IMG/VR virus record: IMGVR_UViG_3300017950_000065
Location: 1 to 24,539 of that record
Reading direction: 5' to 3' (one strand)
DNA length: 24,539 nucleotides
Origin: a virus
The first letter of the stretch is position 1. Each line of letters begins with the position of its first letter. The notes under the pieces are model-generated. The model was not told where the DNA came from, made no database searches, and saw nothing but the letters and a program-made list of their open reading frames with translations. Of the stretch, positions 7,668 to 16,821 are shown piece after piece. The position numbers and the translations under genes were made by a program.

Positions 7668-10081
7668 TTTACACAGCTCCCTACATAATCAAGCATACTC
7701 TTGTCTTGCTCTATTGATTCTTTAATTTGCCTAACAGTTAAAACTTCAGGAACAAACTCGCCAGTATCCTCGTCAAAACGAACACCCACCGGAACTTCAG
7801 TATCCATATCAATACCTTCTAATTCTGCATCAACGTCTTCACTTTCAGGCTTAGATCGAGCAACCTCTGGCTGCGCTCCCTCACCGCTTAAAGTCGGAGC
7901 TTCATCTTCAACACGCCCCATACCGCCAAACATGTCTTGTTCTAACTGATCCGCTTGTTTTTCAAACCCAGATGAACCAGGCTCATCAAAATCATCTAAC
8001 CTGTCATTCTCTCGTTCTTTAATCTCGCGCTGCGTGCTGAGATCATCGAGGTCGCTTCTATTTCGGCTAGTCGCCGCCCCTCGTATATCTCCGCTATCAA
8101 TTCCTCCTCTGATAGCATCGACAAAGTCTGCGATTGGGTTTTCATATTTTCCTGTTTCGGCTGCTTGCCTTGCTGCTGCGTTGAGGGCGTTTGAGATCGG
8201 CCCTTTGCTATTTGCGAGCGCTTGTAAGACTTGGATCGCTTGGGCATCTGCATCTCTCCTTTCAATGTTTTTATCTCTGGCAAGTGTATTGCCTTCTAAT
8301 TCAATTTTTTCTGCGTTATTAATTAATGTGTTAAAAGCCGCTTTATCTTTTTGCAGCCTTTTGAATGCCGCATCTAATATCTTAGCCCTTTCTTTGTATA
8401 AACTTGTTGTTATTATTTCCTCGCCAAACAAGTCATTTTGAGTCGCTGTCATTGTTGGCGCTGAGTCCATCTGCCTAATAATAGCTTCAGCCTGAAAAAC
8501 ATTTGAAGGATTAGTTTTTGCTAATACATCTACTGCTGCTACGTGTAATTCAGGTTTGTCTTGTAAAATCCGGCCAACCACTGCTGCGTAATTGTGAGGC
8601 ACTACTTCATTTACCACTGCCATAAACGCATCATCGCTTAACTTCATAATATCTAAACCATCTGACACCAGGCGACTGCTAATTGGTAGTGTGGCAAAAT
8701 CAATATTCACACCTTCTTTTTCTCTAAATACTCTCGCGGCGTCTAGCGCTGTACCGCTATCTTGTGCAATATTTTTAACGGCAGCCCTAAGCCTAGCTTG
8801 CCCTGGAGTAATGCCATCTCTTTCTCGGTATACTCTAGCAATTAATTTAACATCCGAATCTAAATTTTTACTTTCTAATCGTTTTGCTAGTGCTAGTCTT
8901 TGGTGCCCATCAGCAATAAATGTTCGCCCATCAGCATACTCATAAACCATTATTTCACCAGCTAATTCCGGATCCCACTTCTCAACACTAGATAATCTTT
9001 TAGTAACACCATCTGAATCGCCGCCAGATTTAAACTGAAATGTTTTAGCGTCTACGTTAATTTCATTTGGCTTGTATTCAAATAACTGGCCGCTTAAATT
9101 TGGCCTGTCTGAATTAATAGGCGCAGCTTCTACTGGATTAGAAGTTTTTACAGGCGCAGGTAATTCAGGTAATGCTTTAGAAGTAACCTCGTAAAATTCA
9201 CCTTCAATAAAATCAATGGCTTCGTTTAGTTTTTTCTCATGGATAAAGCCATCTTCATCGTTCTTAAATGGATTGGAATTTAAATCATCTTCTAAATTAG
9301 AAACATACCTTTCAGCCTCTGGATTTCTTTTACCACCAGCCTTTACAAAAGCCTCGTAACCTTTTTTAGCCTGGATAGCAGTAAGATTAATTCCTTTAGC
9401 AGCAGTGTATATTCCACCGGAAAGTATCGCAGCGCCAGTACCAGCTATTGCAACACGCGATGCAAAATCTTTAATTCCGTAATCGTAACCTAATTCCTTG
9501 TACCATTTAGAAACATCGTATTGCACGAAAGCCTCTGAAGTCGCACCAATAGCAGCCTCTCTTGCCATAAGATTCCATACGCTTGAGATTCTGCCCAAAA
9601 AACCAAACGGAATGCTTGCAGCTACATACGGATCAGTAAGAGCGCTACCCATGCCCCCAATAATTTCTGGTATAAAAGATTCTGGCCGCGTAGACTGTAT
9701 TGCTATATTTTCTTCTCTAATAGCTTGAGCGCTTAATTTTGCAGTTTGCTGTATTTGGTCTTCATTTAAACCAGCCATGTGTCCAAGAGTGTCTGGATGA
9801 TCGGCAATGTATTGAAAAATTGTGGCTGTGGCTCTATCGTAATCTCTAAAACCCCTAGCAGGATTTCCAAAAACAGCACCATCTGATTCTTTAATATCCT
9901 CTATAACTGTGGCCCACTGCTCTGCAAGCATATTATATTTAGAATCGCTTGATTCAATAGCCTCGGCATCTCTAAATGCTGATTTAATTAATTCTACGTT
10001 AGTTGCAGGCGCTTCATTATCTAAACCTTGCTCTGGGTTTGGTAAGTCCAATACGCTTGGCTGGCCAATAAATAAACTCAT
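7664..10081 (-). CDS. Internal virion protein with embedded ParB-like domain
   Basis: 805 residues. The N-terminal ~240 residues contain helices and two weakly hydrophobic glycine-rich stretches (about 140-180 and 208-232) typical of phage ejection proteins. Residues ~335-500 form a ParB/Srx-like domain, with AGEIMVYEYADGRTFIADGHQRLALAKRL-type architecture, the key motif being DGHQRL at 391-396. ALNAAARQAAETGKYE and FVDAIRGG after ~residue 600 resemble the helical modules of large polyvalent phage proteins. The tail is very acidic. Genes on both sides are virion proteins, and overlaps (TAATG upstream, ATGA downstream) tie it to them. The protein is probably packaged and ejected into the host. 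ParB-like domains can hydrolyse nucleotides or cut DNA in other families; activity here is unproven. Confidence 0.83.
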   Translation of the reverse strand: MSLFIGQPSVLDLPNPEQGLDNEAPATNVELIKSAFRDAEAIESSDSKYNMLAEQWATVIEDIKESDGAVFGNPARGFRDYDRATATIFQYIADHPDTLGHMAGLNEDQIQQTAKLSAQAIREENIAIQSTRPESFIPEIIGGMGSALTDPYVAASIPFGFLGRISSVWNLMAREAAIGATSEAFVQYDVSKWYKELGYDYGIKDFASRVAIAGTGAAILSGGIYTAAKGINLTAIQAKKGYEAFVKAGGKRNPEAERYVSNLEDDLNSNPFKNDEDGFIHEKKLNEAIDFIEGEFYEVTSKALPELPAPVKTSNPVEAAPINSDRPNLSGQLFEYKPNEINVDAKTFQFKSGGDSDGVTKRLSSVEKWDPELAGEIMVYEYADGRTFIADGHQRLALAKRLESKNLDSDVKLIARVYRERDGITPGQARLRAAVKNIAQDSGTALDAARVFREKEGVNIDFATLPISSRLVSDGLDIMKLSDDAFMAVVNEVVPHNYAAVVGRILQDKPELHVAAVDVLAKTNPSNVFQAEAIIRQMDSAPTMTATQNDLFGEEIITTSLYKERAKILDAAFKRLQKDKAAFNTLINNAEKIELEGNTLARDKNIERRDADAQAIQVLQALANSKGPISNALNAAARQAAETGKYENPIADFVDAIRGGIDSGDIRGAATSRNRSDLDDLSTQREIKERENDRLDDFDEPGSSGFEKQADQLEQDMFGGMGRVEDEAPTLSGEGAQPEVARSKPESEDVDAELEGIDMDTEVPVGVRFDEDTGEFVPEVLTVRQIKESIEQDKSMLDYVGSCVK

Positions 10082-12213
10082 TAATCAAGACCTACTGCTT
10101 CGTAAGCATTAAACATTAGAGATTTGCCGTTTACAAAAACTTGCCTTTCATCTTCATCTTCACCACGAGTAATAATATATTGACCATCAGAAATAGCACG
10201 CAAATTGTAATCGCCTAAATCTTTAATCAAACTATTAAACAATTCTTTGTTTAATCCAGGGTTTTGTCTATCCATTTCATCAAAAGTAACAGTCTCAATA
10301 GCTTGGATTAGCTGATTGGCTGTCATTCTGGAAGGAAGTACAACCTCACTAGCTCCGACTTCCTCTACGCCACCAGCTCCGGTATCAGGGTTGAACCCAG
10401 TTGCCATCTGCAGTGCTTTTTTATAATTGTCTTCATCCCAAGTTATTTTACCCGACTGCGCCTGGAATCCCGCATATATTCTTTTTGCAGTCTCAATTAC
10501 AACCATTTTTGTTTGCGGGCTTAAATTGTAAGCAGATCCTAAATCATCAATGACGCCGCCAGCGTCTTCTGTGGAATATCCAGCAGCAGCTACTGAATTT
10601 TCTTCAATTAAATCACTACCCAGTAAAGCCAAATTTGCGGCCTTAAAATTCCCTTCCGACACCATACCGCCAATGTACGCATAATCTGGATTATCTTTAG
10701 ATACTTGTTGAAAAACTTTGTACGAATTATTGCCAAAACTTTCAACAATAGAAGTAAACACATTTAATCGTTTTATTCTATTATTTGGGTTTGTAGGGTC
10801 GTAACCAATCTGCCTGTTAATAGTTTCCGCTTCGTCAGCCGTAAGTAACGGGGCTGCTGATAATCCATAATGAGTTGAAATTGTTTCTACATCAGAAAGT
10901 CTTTGCTGAATAGCAGCTTCTACCTCTGTTGCGGTTGAGTTTCCGCTCATTGGGATTGGCGTTAATTTAACAACACCAACCTGATTCGCATACAATAACG
11001 GGTCTTTCTCAAGCGCACTATTTACCGCTTTTAACTTCTTCTCCATATCGCTTTTTATATCAGCCTGCACTCCAGATTGAGGGTTGCCCATTTTAGACAA
11101 CGCTTGCTGAATCTCTAACGACGATGATGTTCGGTAAGCATCAAGATTCTTACTGCGATATTCAGCCTCTGTAAGTTGTTTTTGCAGTAAAATTTTGTCT
11201 ACATCTGTATCATTTAAAGCATCAATCTTTTGCTGAATAGCAGTGTATTGCCCTGAATTGTATTTTCCACCGCCAGTTAATAATTTTACAATATCTGCAA
11301 GTTGCGCTCTTATTATTTTTTTCTCGGCTGTTTGTTTAGAAGTGCCAACCTTTGCTTCAGCTACTAACTTATTTTTAAAAACCCTTGTTTCATCTACTGT
11401 AAGACCAGGCAATGGATTATTAGTTAATTCGCTAATTACTTCGTTTCTAAAGTCGTTACTACCTTGCATAAAATCAGACATTAAACTGTCTTGAACGTAT
11501 TGTTTCTGTAAGGCGATAACCTGTGCTGATATTTTAGACTCATCAAAATTATGCACCCGCATAAATTCTTCAATATCTTTAATTTGATCGCCAGCAAGAA
11601 TTGATTTATTAGCATCAGTCATGGAAGCGATAACGCTCATTTGATTGATTCTTTCATTCAACCCCATAATAGATCGGCCTTGCGATTGCTCATTTAGCTT
11701 TGTCTGATAACTAGCATTGTAGTTAGTCGCTGCTATTGATCCAATGGACGACAAAGATGCACGCAATGATACCGCTTCTTCAGCATCAAAATCGCTAAAT
11801 GACGCACTAAACCCATCAATAAGATCATTAATTTGGGCATCAACAACCTGGTTAGATAGATCGTTTTGCTCTGCGTTTAATAATATATTACTTATTTCTC
11901 GCCTAGCATCGGTTTGCATCTCTTGTGACGCATACTTACTAGCTACCGCGAATGCTTGGCGCTCCTCAATGTTAGTTGGGCCACCTTTCTGAGATAAATT
12001 AGTTAATACTGATTGAGCGCCAAGATCAGCAACCATCTCATTACCGCGAACTTCAGCCGCTATGTTAGCTCTTTTTTGTACAAATTCACCCATTTGGTTA
12101 AAAACCTGGGCCACTTGCCCTAAACTTTGGGCTTTCTGACCCATAGCAGGATTGTATGTTTGCGGTATTTCAGATTTCACGCCGACTTTTTTATATCTTT
12201 CTCTCTTAGCCAT
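10081..12213 (-). CDS. Internal virion protein, T7 gp15-like
   Basis: 710 residues, close to T7 gp15 (747). It starts MAKRERYKKVGVKSEIPQTY, followed by a long helical, Gln- and Ala-rich sequence (NQMGEFVQKRANIAAEVRGN and similar) without signal peptide or membrane segments. It lies directly after the gp14-like gene and before the large ejection proteins, the same order as T7 14-15-16. In T7 these proteins form the internal core and then the ejection conduit across the periplasm. The start ATG overlaps the upstream stop (TAATG), with a GGGGG-type Shine-Dalgarno within the last codons of the upstream gene. The function is assigned from size, composition and gene order rather than a diagnostic motif. 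Confidence 0.8.
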   Translation of the reverse strand: MAKRERYKKVGVKSEIPQTYNPAMGQKAQSLGQVAQVFNQMGEFVQKRANIAAEVRGNEMVADLGAQSVLTNLSQKGGPTNIEERQAFAVASKYASQEMQTDARREISNILLNAEQNDLSNQVVDAQINDLIDGFSASFSDFDAEEAVSLRASLSSIGSIAATNYNASYQTKLNEQSQGRSIMGLNERINQMSVIASMTDANKSILAGDQIKDIEEFMRVHNFDESKISAQVIALQKQYVQDSLMSDFMQGSNDFRNEVISELTNNPLPGLTVDETRVFKNKLVAEAKVGTSKQTAEKKIIRAQLADIVKLLTGGGKYNSGQYTAIQQKIDALNDTDVDKILLQKQLTEAEYRSKNLDAYRTSSSLEIQQALSKMGNPQSGVQADIKSDMEKKLKAVNSALEKDPLLYANQVGVVKLTPIPMSGNSTATEVEAAIQQRLSDVETISTHYGLSAAPLLTADEAETINRQIGYDPTNPNNRIKRLNVFTSIVESFGNNSYKVFQQVSKDNPDYAYIGGMVSEGNFKAANLALLGSDLIEENSVAAAGYSTEDAGGVIDDLGSAYNLSPQTKMVVIETAKRIYAGFQAQSGKITWDEDNYKKALQMATGFNPDTGAGGVEEVGASEVVLPSRMTANQLIQAIETVTFDEMDRQNPGLNKELFNSLIKDLGDYNLRAISDGQYIITRGEDEDERQVFVNGKSLMFNAYEAVGLD

Positions 12214-12785
12214 TACGCAAGACCCCCAGTAGAATTAAGATTTAGCGGCACACCTATTACGCCACCACCTTGCGATGCTGAAACGCCTGCGCCTCTGCTA
12301 AAACTTGGCAATAATGATTTACCACCAGCTTGTCGGTACCCCATATAACCCATTCCAAGAGTTGCGCCAGCCGATAACAAACTGCTTGTTGTAGCGTTTT
12401 TAGCTGCTGATTTAGCAATTTTACTATGATAAACACCCATATCTTCAGCAATAGTCTGGTTATCCCTGGCTGTGCTGTATTCTAACGAACCCTGGCTAAT
12501 TGCGTAATTACTCAGACTTAAAGCCGATCCAGATAAAGCATCAATACCACTTGCTGCTACTCGCGCAGTTGAACTTGCTAAATGCTCATTTAACCTAGTA
12601 AGGATATCTGCACCTTGCTGCTTATAAGCAATAGCTTTTGCTCTACCTTCTAGCTTGGCTTGTTGTGCCTGTGCTTTAAATTGAGCTGCTTGAGCTTGCC
12701 CTTGTTTAACTTGGGCATAAGCGCTAACACCCGCAAATGCGAGCATTGCATACGGATTTGCTGTTGCCATTGCTGCTGCTGACAT
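12213..12785 (-). CDS. Internal virion protein, T7 gp14-like
   Basis: 190 residues, close to the 196 of T7 gp14. An alanine-rich hydrophobic N-terminus (ATANPYAMLAFAGVSAYAQ) is followed by a Gln/Ala/Lys helical repeat region (KQGQAQAAQFKAQAQQAKLEG), then RVAASGIDALSGSAL and a glycine-rich end. This pattern is characteristic of podovirus internal virion protein B, which on infection inserts in the outer membrane as part of the ejection channel. The gene starts 1 nt after the tail tubular protein B stop and shares TAATG with the next gene. A second in-frame ATG occurs at codon 6; the first is kept because it follows the stop so closely. Confidence 0.85.
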   Translation of the reverse strand: MSAAAMATANPYAMLAFAGVSAYAQVKQGQAQAAQFKAQAQQAKLEGRAKAIAYKQQGADILTRLNEHLASSTARVAASGIDALSGSALSLSNYAISQGSLEYSTARDNQTIAEDMGVYHSKIAKSAAKNATTSSLLSAGATLGMGYMGYRQAGGKSLLPSFSRGAGVSASQGGGVIGVPLNLNSTGGLA

Positions 12786-12786
12786 C

Positions 12787-14988
12787 TTAGTTACCTATAC
12801 TCATTCGATACTCAAGTCCAAGCACTGTCATTTTTAGCGGTGCTGTTTGAGTAATTGTTATTTGACCAGTTTGGCTATACCCAAGTAATCCATGAACAGT
12901 CTTTAAGCCTGTATACTCACCAACCGCTTGATCTAGCACACCCTCGCCGTAGTTTCTAAAGGCAACAAGCTGGCCATTAATTGACATGTTTTGTGTCTCG
13001 TAAACAATCGCATCTACCTGGAGTATGCGCTTCTTTAACCCCTGTATCGAGCCGGAACGTAGGTTTGGCTCCGCTGGCATAGTCTTTACTTCAACAGTGT
13101 AATTCATACCCACTTGGTAACTTGAAGTTGCAGCAGATTCAAACGTAACTGTATACGGAGAAGCGGGTACTGTCTGAACTGGCTCTACTACGCCATCTCT
13201 AATAATAGACACCTCTTTACCTTCTAAGTGAGACATATTGACGCTGCTTGCTGCACCGCCTGTCAAAGCACTATCTACTGTAAGATTCTCGTTGAACTTC
13301 TCTAAATAATACTTAACAACACCATTGACTGTTCTCTTAACAATAACGAACGCTTCATCAATCTCAACCGCAACATTAATAAACTGGCCATCAGTATCAA
13401 ATTTACTTGGCGCTATAACGTCTTGGCTTGCCAAAATAGAATAAACCACCATACTGCCATCGGTGCCATTACATATATATATGCGGTCAGTTTCGTCTGT
13501 CGATGTTGCTCGGCGGATACCAAAATCTACTGGGTCTTTTAACAAGTGAGAGCTTAGAACAGATAGTGGTGTAGTGCCGTAACTGCTAGTTGTGTCTGTA
13601 AACTGAAAGCTAACCAGGGCTTTGCCTTGTCTCTGGATAAAGAGTGTCGCGCCAGATAAGTCATGGATTGGCACTCCTTCTCTACTGCCGATTCTGCTCT
13701 GTGATTTAACCAAGAATGACGATGGCGTAATAGGCTCATTACCTAGCTGCGCGACAATAAATTCGCCACCAGTAGTAAATATCTGAAGGTCTGGCCCAGC
13801 ATTAATATGCACGATAACATTAAGTTGATTCGTGTTTATTGTAGCTTCAACACCCTCATCATCCAGGCCAGTGCCAGTATCAAAGTTAAAGTAATCGACT
13901 ACCCTTGAACCCCAGATAGTATTAGGCCTTGATTTGCTGCCACCAAAATATAATCGGCCTTCATGGAAAGCAGCACTACGCGGCCAGCCTCTTGTGCTAG
14001 ACCATATATCTTCATACCCATGCTCACTCTGCCAGTTGCCAGCAGTAATTGCAGTAGTATCAAAAAATGGTGACTCAACATAAGACTTCATTTCAGTATC
14101 GCTTACATACTCAACATACCTAGCGCGACCAAACCCATTTAATACCTGGGCATATTCACCTACTGCTGCTGGCTTAAATGCTTTAACGTCATAATTTGAA
14201 GTAGCGTTTGGCGCGGTATCCCAAGCTGGGTAAACAGTAGCAACCTTAGTTGCTGCTACATAATCTTCAATATGCCTAGTTTGTCCTGCTCCGGTGCCAC
14301 TTGTTATCTCAACAAACATACCATTACATTGATCATCAGTGGTGTAGCTTGTCGCTGATTTTAACGTAATTGTATTAGAGCTTCCGGCCTGAGCTGCACC
14401 ATTATCAGTAGTAACACTGCTTGCAGTTAGCGTTATATTTCCGGTAACTGCGCTTGGCGTTATAGAATACTGAGGCTGATGCGTATCAAAATCAAACGCA
14501 TACAATGGGATATTAGTTATCGCTAAATTCTCAAACGTCCATGACGTATCAGAATTGCGAACCACCCTTTTTGGCTGCACATCTTCATGCACTAAAATCA
14601 ACGTATCGACAGCCTGAGTAAAATTAAGATCAGTTAGTGTCGCTGCTGTAATACCAGTTGTTACCAGGTAATCATTACCAGTTGCATTGATATTAGTTTG
14701 CAGCACGCCGCCTTTAAACACATACATGCGCTCATCTACGAACACCAATAGATAACTATCAGTAGTGCTGTATTCAAAAGGTATTAGTTTAAACTGGGTA
14801 AATGACGCGCCAAAATCATAGATAAATTCCAAACCATCTCTACGGCGAACACCACCCTGCGGCTGCACTACAACATTAGTAGCAGACTCTAGCGCGTCTT
14901 GGTATTGTTCTAGGTCTGTTCTTGAGCGCAGTAAAGGGTCTAGCTCTCCAACCTTGAAGTTGTTTTGGAACTGGGTAATCTTTGCCAT
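12787..14988 (-). CDS. Tail tubular protein B (nozzle), T7 gp12-like
   Basis: 733 residues against 794 for T7 gp12. The N-terminus is diagnostic of the phage tail nozzle family: ITQFQNNFKVGELDPLLRSR, then LESATNVVVQPQGGVRRRDG and FKLIPFEYSTTDSYLLVF. Downstream motifs include HEGRLYFGGSKSRPNTIWGS and EYRMSIGN at the end. The protein is mostly beta-strand and would form the hexameric nozzle below the gp11-like adaptor ring. It is coupled to the gp11-like gene through TAATG, with a GAGGGG Shine-Dalgarno inside the upstream gene's last codons. A confident assignment by motif, size and gene order. Confidence 0.93.
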   Translation of the reverse strand: MAKITQFQNNFKVGELDPLLRSRTDLEQYQDALESATNVVVQPQGGVRRRDGLEFIYDFGASFTQFKLIPFEYSTTDSYLLVFVDERMYVFKGGVLQTNINATGNDYLVTTGITAATLTDLNFTQAVDTLILVHEDVQPKRVVRNSDTSWTFENLAITNIPLYAFDFDTHQPQYSITPSAVTGNITLTASSVTTDNGAAQAGSSNTITLKSATSYTTDDQCNGMFVEITSGTGAGQTRHIEDYVAATKVATVYPAWDTAPNATSNYDVKAFKPAAVGEYAQVLNGFGRARYVEYVSDTEMKSYVESPFFDTTAITAGNWQSEHGYEDIWSSTRGWPRSAAFHEGRLYFGGSKSRPNTIWGSRVVDYFNFDTGTGLDDEGVEATINTNQLNVIVHINAGPDLQIFTTGGEFIVAQLGNEPITPSSFLVKSQSRIGSREGVPIHDLSGATLFIQRQGKALVSFQFTDTTSSYGTTPLSVLSSHLLKDPVDFGIRRATSTDETDRIYICNGTDGSMVVYSILASQDVIAPSKFDTDGQFINVAVEIDEAFVIVKRTVNGVVKYYLEKFNENLTVDSALTGGAASSVNMSHLEGKEVSIIRDGVVEPVQTVPASPYTVTFESAATSSYQVGMNYTVEVKTMPAEPNLRSGSIQGLKKRILQVDAIVYETQNMSINGQLVAFRNYGEGVLDQAVGEYTGLKTVHGLLGYSQTGQITITQTAPLKMTVLGLEYRMSIGN

Positions 14989-15605
14989 TAGCCCCTCACA
15001 TCAATTAAGCTGAAGTCTTCTATGACTTCTGGCAACCTACCCCTACTATCTATATTCATAGCCGCTCTAAACTGGCCACCTCGCCCATTCTCGCCTGGTG
15101 TGCCAAAAGCAAGTGAGCGGTAATAGTCTGCTTTTTGTATTTGATCTGTAATAATAACTGCTAATTCAGCAGCTAATGCTGTCCTAAGCATCTGAACAAA
15201 ATACTGAGGAAACTTACTTTCATCGACTGATGTTTGATAATCAATATAGACAGTCTCTAAATTGGTATACAGCTTGTCGCCGTATATTTCCCAGCCGTAT
15301 CGCAGTGGTGATTCATTAGTGCCAGACGATGCAAATACGGATTGAACCCCGGATAACATATCACCTGGTAATTGGTAAGAATACAGCCACTCGTTAATCG
15401 GCGCTGTCTCTAATCTTGCTAGTAACACTTTGCTTGTGTTCCACGACCATCGGTAGCTCGCCAGCAAAGTATCCCTTAAATCTGGATATAACCGATCGCA
15501 AGCCTGGGCCGCATCGGTGCCTTCTGTAAAAGATGAAATAGGTGAAGCGCCTAATAGTATCAACGCATCGGAACATATTGATAAATTGCTATCGCCTGCT
15601 GCCAT
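14988..15605 (-). CDS. Tail tubular protein A (adaptor), T7 gp11-like
   Basis: 205 residues against 196 for T7 gp11. The signature is visible: ICSDALILLGASPISSF near the N-terminus, ACDRLYPDLRDTLLASYRW-type text around residues 35-53, LPGDML, and a C-terminal YRSLAFGTPGE region. This protein forms the dodecameric ring that joins the portal to the tail nozzle. An AGGA Shine-Dalgarno lies about 8 nt upstream of the ATG. The gene is the first after the terminator-like hairpin at 15619-15645, so its expression may depend on read-through, as for the tail genes downstream of Tphi in T7. Confidence 0.93.
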   Translation of the reverse strand: MAAGDSNLSICSDALILLGASPISSFTEGTDAAQACDRLYPDLRDTLLASYRWSWNTSKVLLARLETAPINEWLYSYQLPGDMLSGVQSVFASSGTNESPLRYGWEIYGDKLYTNLETVYIDYQTSVDESKFPQYFVQMLRTALAAELAVIITDQIQKADYYRSLAFGTPGENGRGGQFRAAMNIDSRGRLPEVIEDFSLIDVRG

Positions 15606-15617
15606 CTTTTAATCCTG

Positions 15618-15645
15618 TAAAAGAAGGGCCAAGTTTCCCTGGCCC
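15618..15645 (-). terminator. Rho-independent terminator between head and tail genes
   Basis: On the minus strand a 6-bp stem GGGCCA/TGGCCC (40-45 and 26-31 of the 15600 block) encloses an 8-nt loop and is followed at once by TTCTTTTA. It sits in a 48-nt gap after the decoration-like gene and before tail tubular protein A. T7 places its terminator Tphi at the equivalent site, after capsid gene 10. The U-tract is interrupted by one C, so partial read-through is likely, which would set a high ratio of capsid to tail protein. Confidence 0.75.
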
Positions 15646-15653
15646 AACACTAC

Positions 15654-15932
15654 TTAGTCAGTATCTGTATTAGCTAAAACAGTACCATCGGTGACATCAA
15701 CGACACCAGAGGCATTGGTTAGAACATACATAATTGACACTACTTGAGTACCACCAGTAGAACTACGGACAAAGATAATATCACCCACTGCTAGAGTGTC
15801 CGACAAATCATTAAAGTAGCCTGATGTATTTACGTCAGCAGCAGTATCAGCAGTTGCATAAGAGTAAATGCTTGGAGCATTACCCTTTTTGCTTGCGCCG
15901 ATTGTTGCTAAACCAGTTGAGCTATAAGCCAT
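15654..15932 (-). CDS. Small head decoration-like / structural protein
   Basis: 92 residues starting MAYSSTGLATIGASKKGNAP, then SIYSYATADTAADVNTSGYFND and VGDIIFV, ending VVDVTDGTVLANTDTD. This compact beta-rich pattern recurs in many podo- and siphovirus genomes immediately after or near the capsid gene, usually unannotated or called a head decoration or head fibre domain. It has a strong AAGGAG Shine-Dalgarno, starts 13 nt after the capsid stop and ends just before the terminator, so it should be made in large amounts with the capsid protein. The decoration role is inferred from position and composition. Confidence 0.8.
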   Translation of the reverse strand: MAYSSTGLATIGASKKGNAPSIYSYATADTAADVNTSGYFNDLSDTLAVGDIIFVRSSTGGTQVVSIMYVLTNASGVVDVTDGTVLANTDTD

Positions 15933-15945
15933 TTCTTATTCTCCT

Positions 15946-16782
15946 TTACGCTTCAGTACAAGAAATCTTGACGATACCTTCATCATCGATTGCTACTGCG
16001 CCAGCAGAAAACATAGAGCTTACTAAGAAAGAAGTCTTTTCTGGAATATAATTAACTTCTGACTTTTGAGCCATAGATTCTGCGTAACCCATAGAGTCAC
16101 GATGCCAAGCAAAGCAAGAACGAGTAGACGGCTTAGGTACACCACCTTCATCACGATCACCCATTGTAAGGATATTGAATCCCATGAATGAATTGATCTC
16201 GCCACGAACTAGAGCCTTAACTGAGGCAAAGTCTTGAGAAGTAATCTCTGTCTCGCCTAGTAGTGAGTCTAACTGTGAAGCATGCATAAGAAGGAAACGG
16301 CCCTCTGAAGGTACGTTATTCTCATTCATCGCTTTAGCAGTTGCACGTAGCTTTTCGATGTTCATATTAGTAGTTGAACCACCAACGTCAGTGCCAACAG
16401 TAGACGGACTAGACGCTGCATTGAGTGCATCAATACATAGCTGATCCATACGGCGGGCAATAGACTTAGATACAACCTCTACTAATTCACGGCGCTCATC
16501 AAAGTTAATGTGCGACTGATGGAAAATATCACTGTATTCAGCAGCAATATAATCACTCATAGTTGCAGTAACTTGTGAGTAAGTAACGTTTAGTGGAGTT
16601 ACATCGGTTTGTGGTACACGAACAGTAGCAACGCCTTTTCCAATTTTAGGGAACTTGACAGTGTTACCTTGAACACCAGTACGAGTACGCATAGTACCAC
16701 GTAATAGTGCTTCAGCTTGATACGCTTGTTTTACCTCTGATTCAAACAGGGTAACAAACGCTGTTGTTACATTCTGCGCCAT
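15946..16782 (-). CDS. Major capsid protein
   Basis: 278 residues, starting MAQNVTTAFVTLFESEVKQAY. It has features of the HK97-fold capsid proteins of podoviruses: a beta stretch KFPKIGKGVATVRVPQTDVTPLN, an E-loop-like DYIAAEYSDIFHQSHINFDER region (about 75-95), helical SIARRMDQLCIDALNAAS, and a C-terminal P-domain pattern (FLLMHASQLDSLLG, INSFMGFNILTMGD). It is shorter than T7 gp10A (345). It follows the scaffold gene and a 171-nt non-coding leader, and has the consensus AAGGAG at 16791-16796, 8 nt from the ATG. Own leader, strong ribosome site and following terminator all fit high-level expression. Confidence 0.92.
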   Translation of the reverse strand: MAQNVTTAFVTLFESEVKQAYQAEALLRGTMRTRTGVQGNTVKFPKIGKGVATVRVPQTDVTPLNVTYSQVTATMSDYIAAEYSDIFHQSHINFDERRELVEVVSKSIARRMDQLCIDALNAASSPSTVGTDVGGSTTNMNIEKLRATAKAMNENNVPSEGRFLLMHASQLDSLLGETEITSQDFASVKALVRGEINSFMGFNILTMGDRDEGGVPKPSTRSCFAWHRDSMGYAESMAQKSEVNYIPEKTSFLVSSMFSAGAVAIDDEGIVKISCTEA

Positions 16783-16821
16783 TGCAGATTCTCCTTTATA
16801 AGAATATACGAATAACGCGAT

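Noticed and set aside
7996-8283. A 95-codon Lys/Gln-rich minus-strand frame inside the ParB-domain gene
   Set aside because: It is fully contained in another frame of a well-supported 805-codon gene whose protein reads sensibly across this stretch. No ribosome site or family match was seen.
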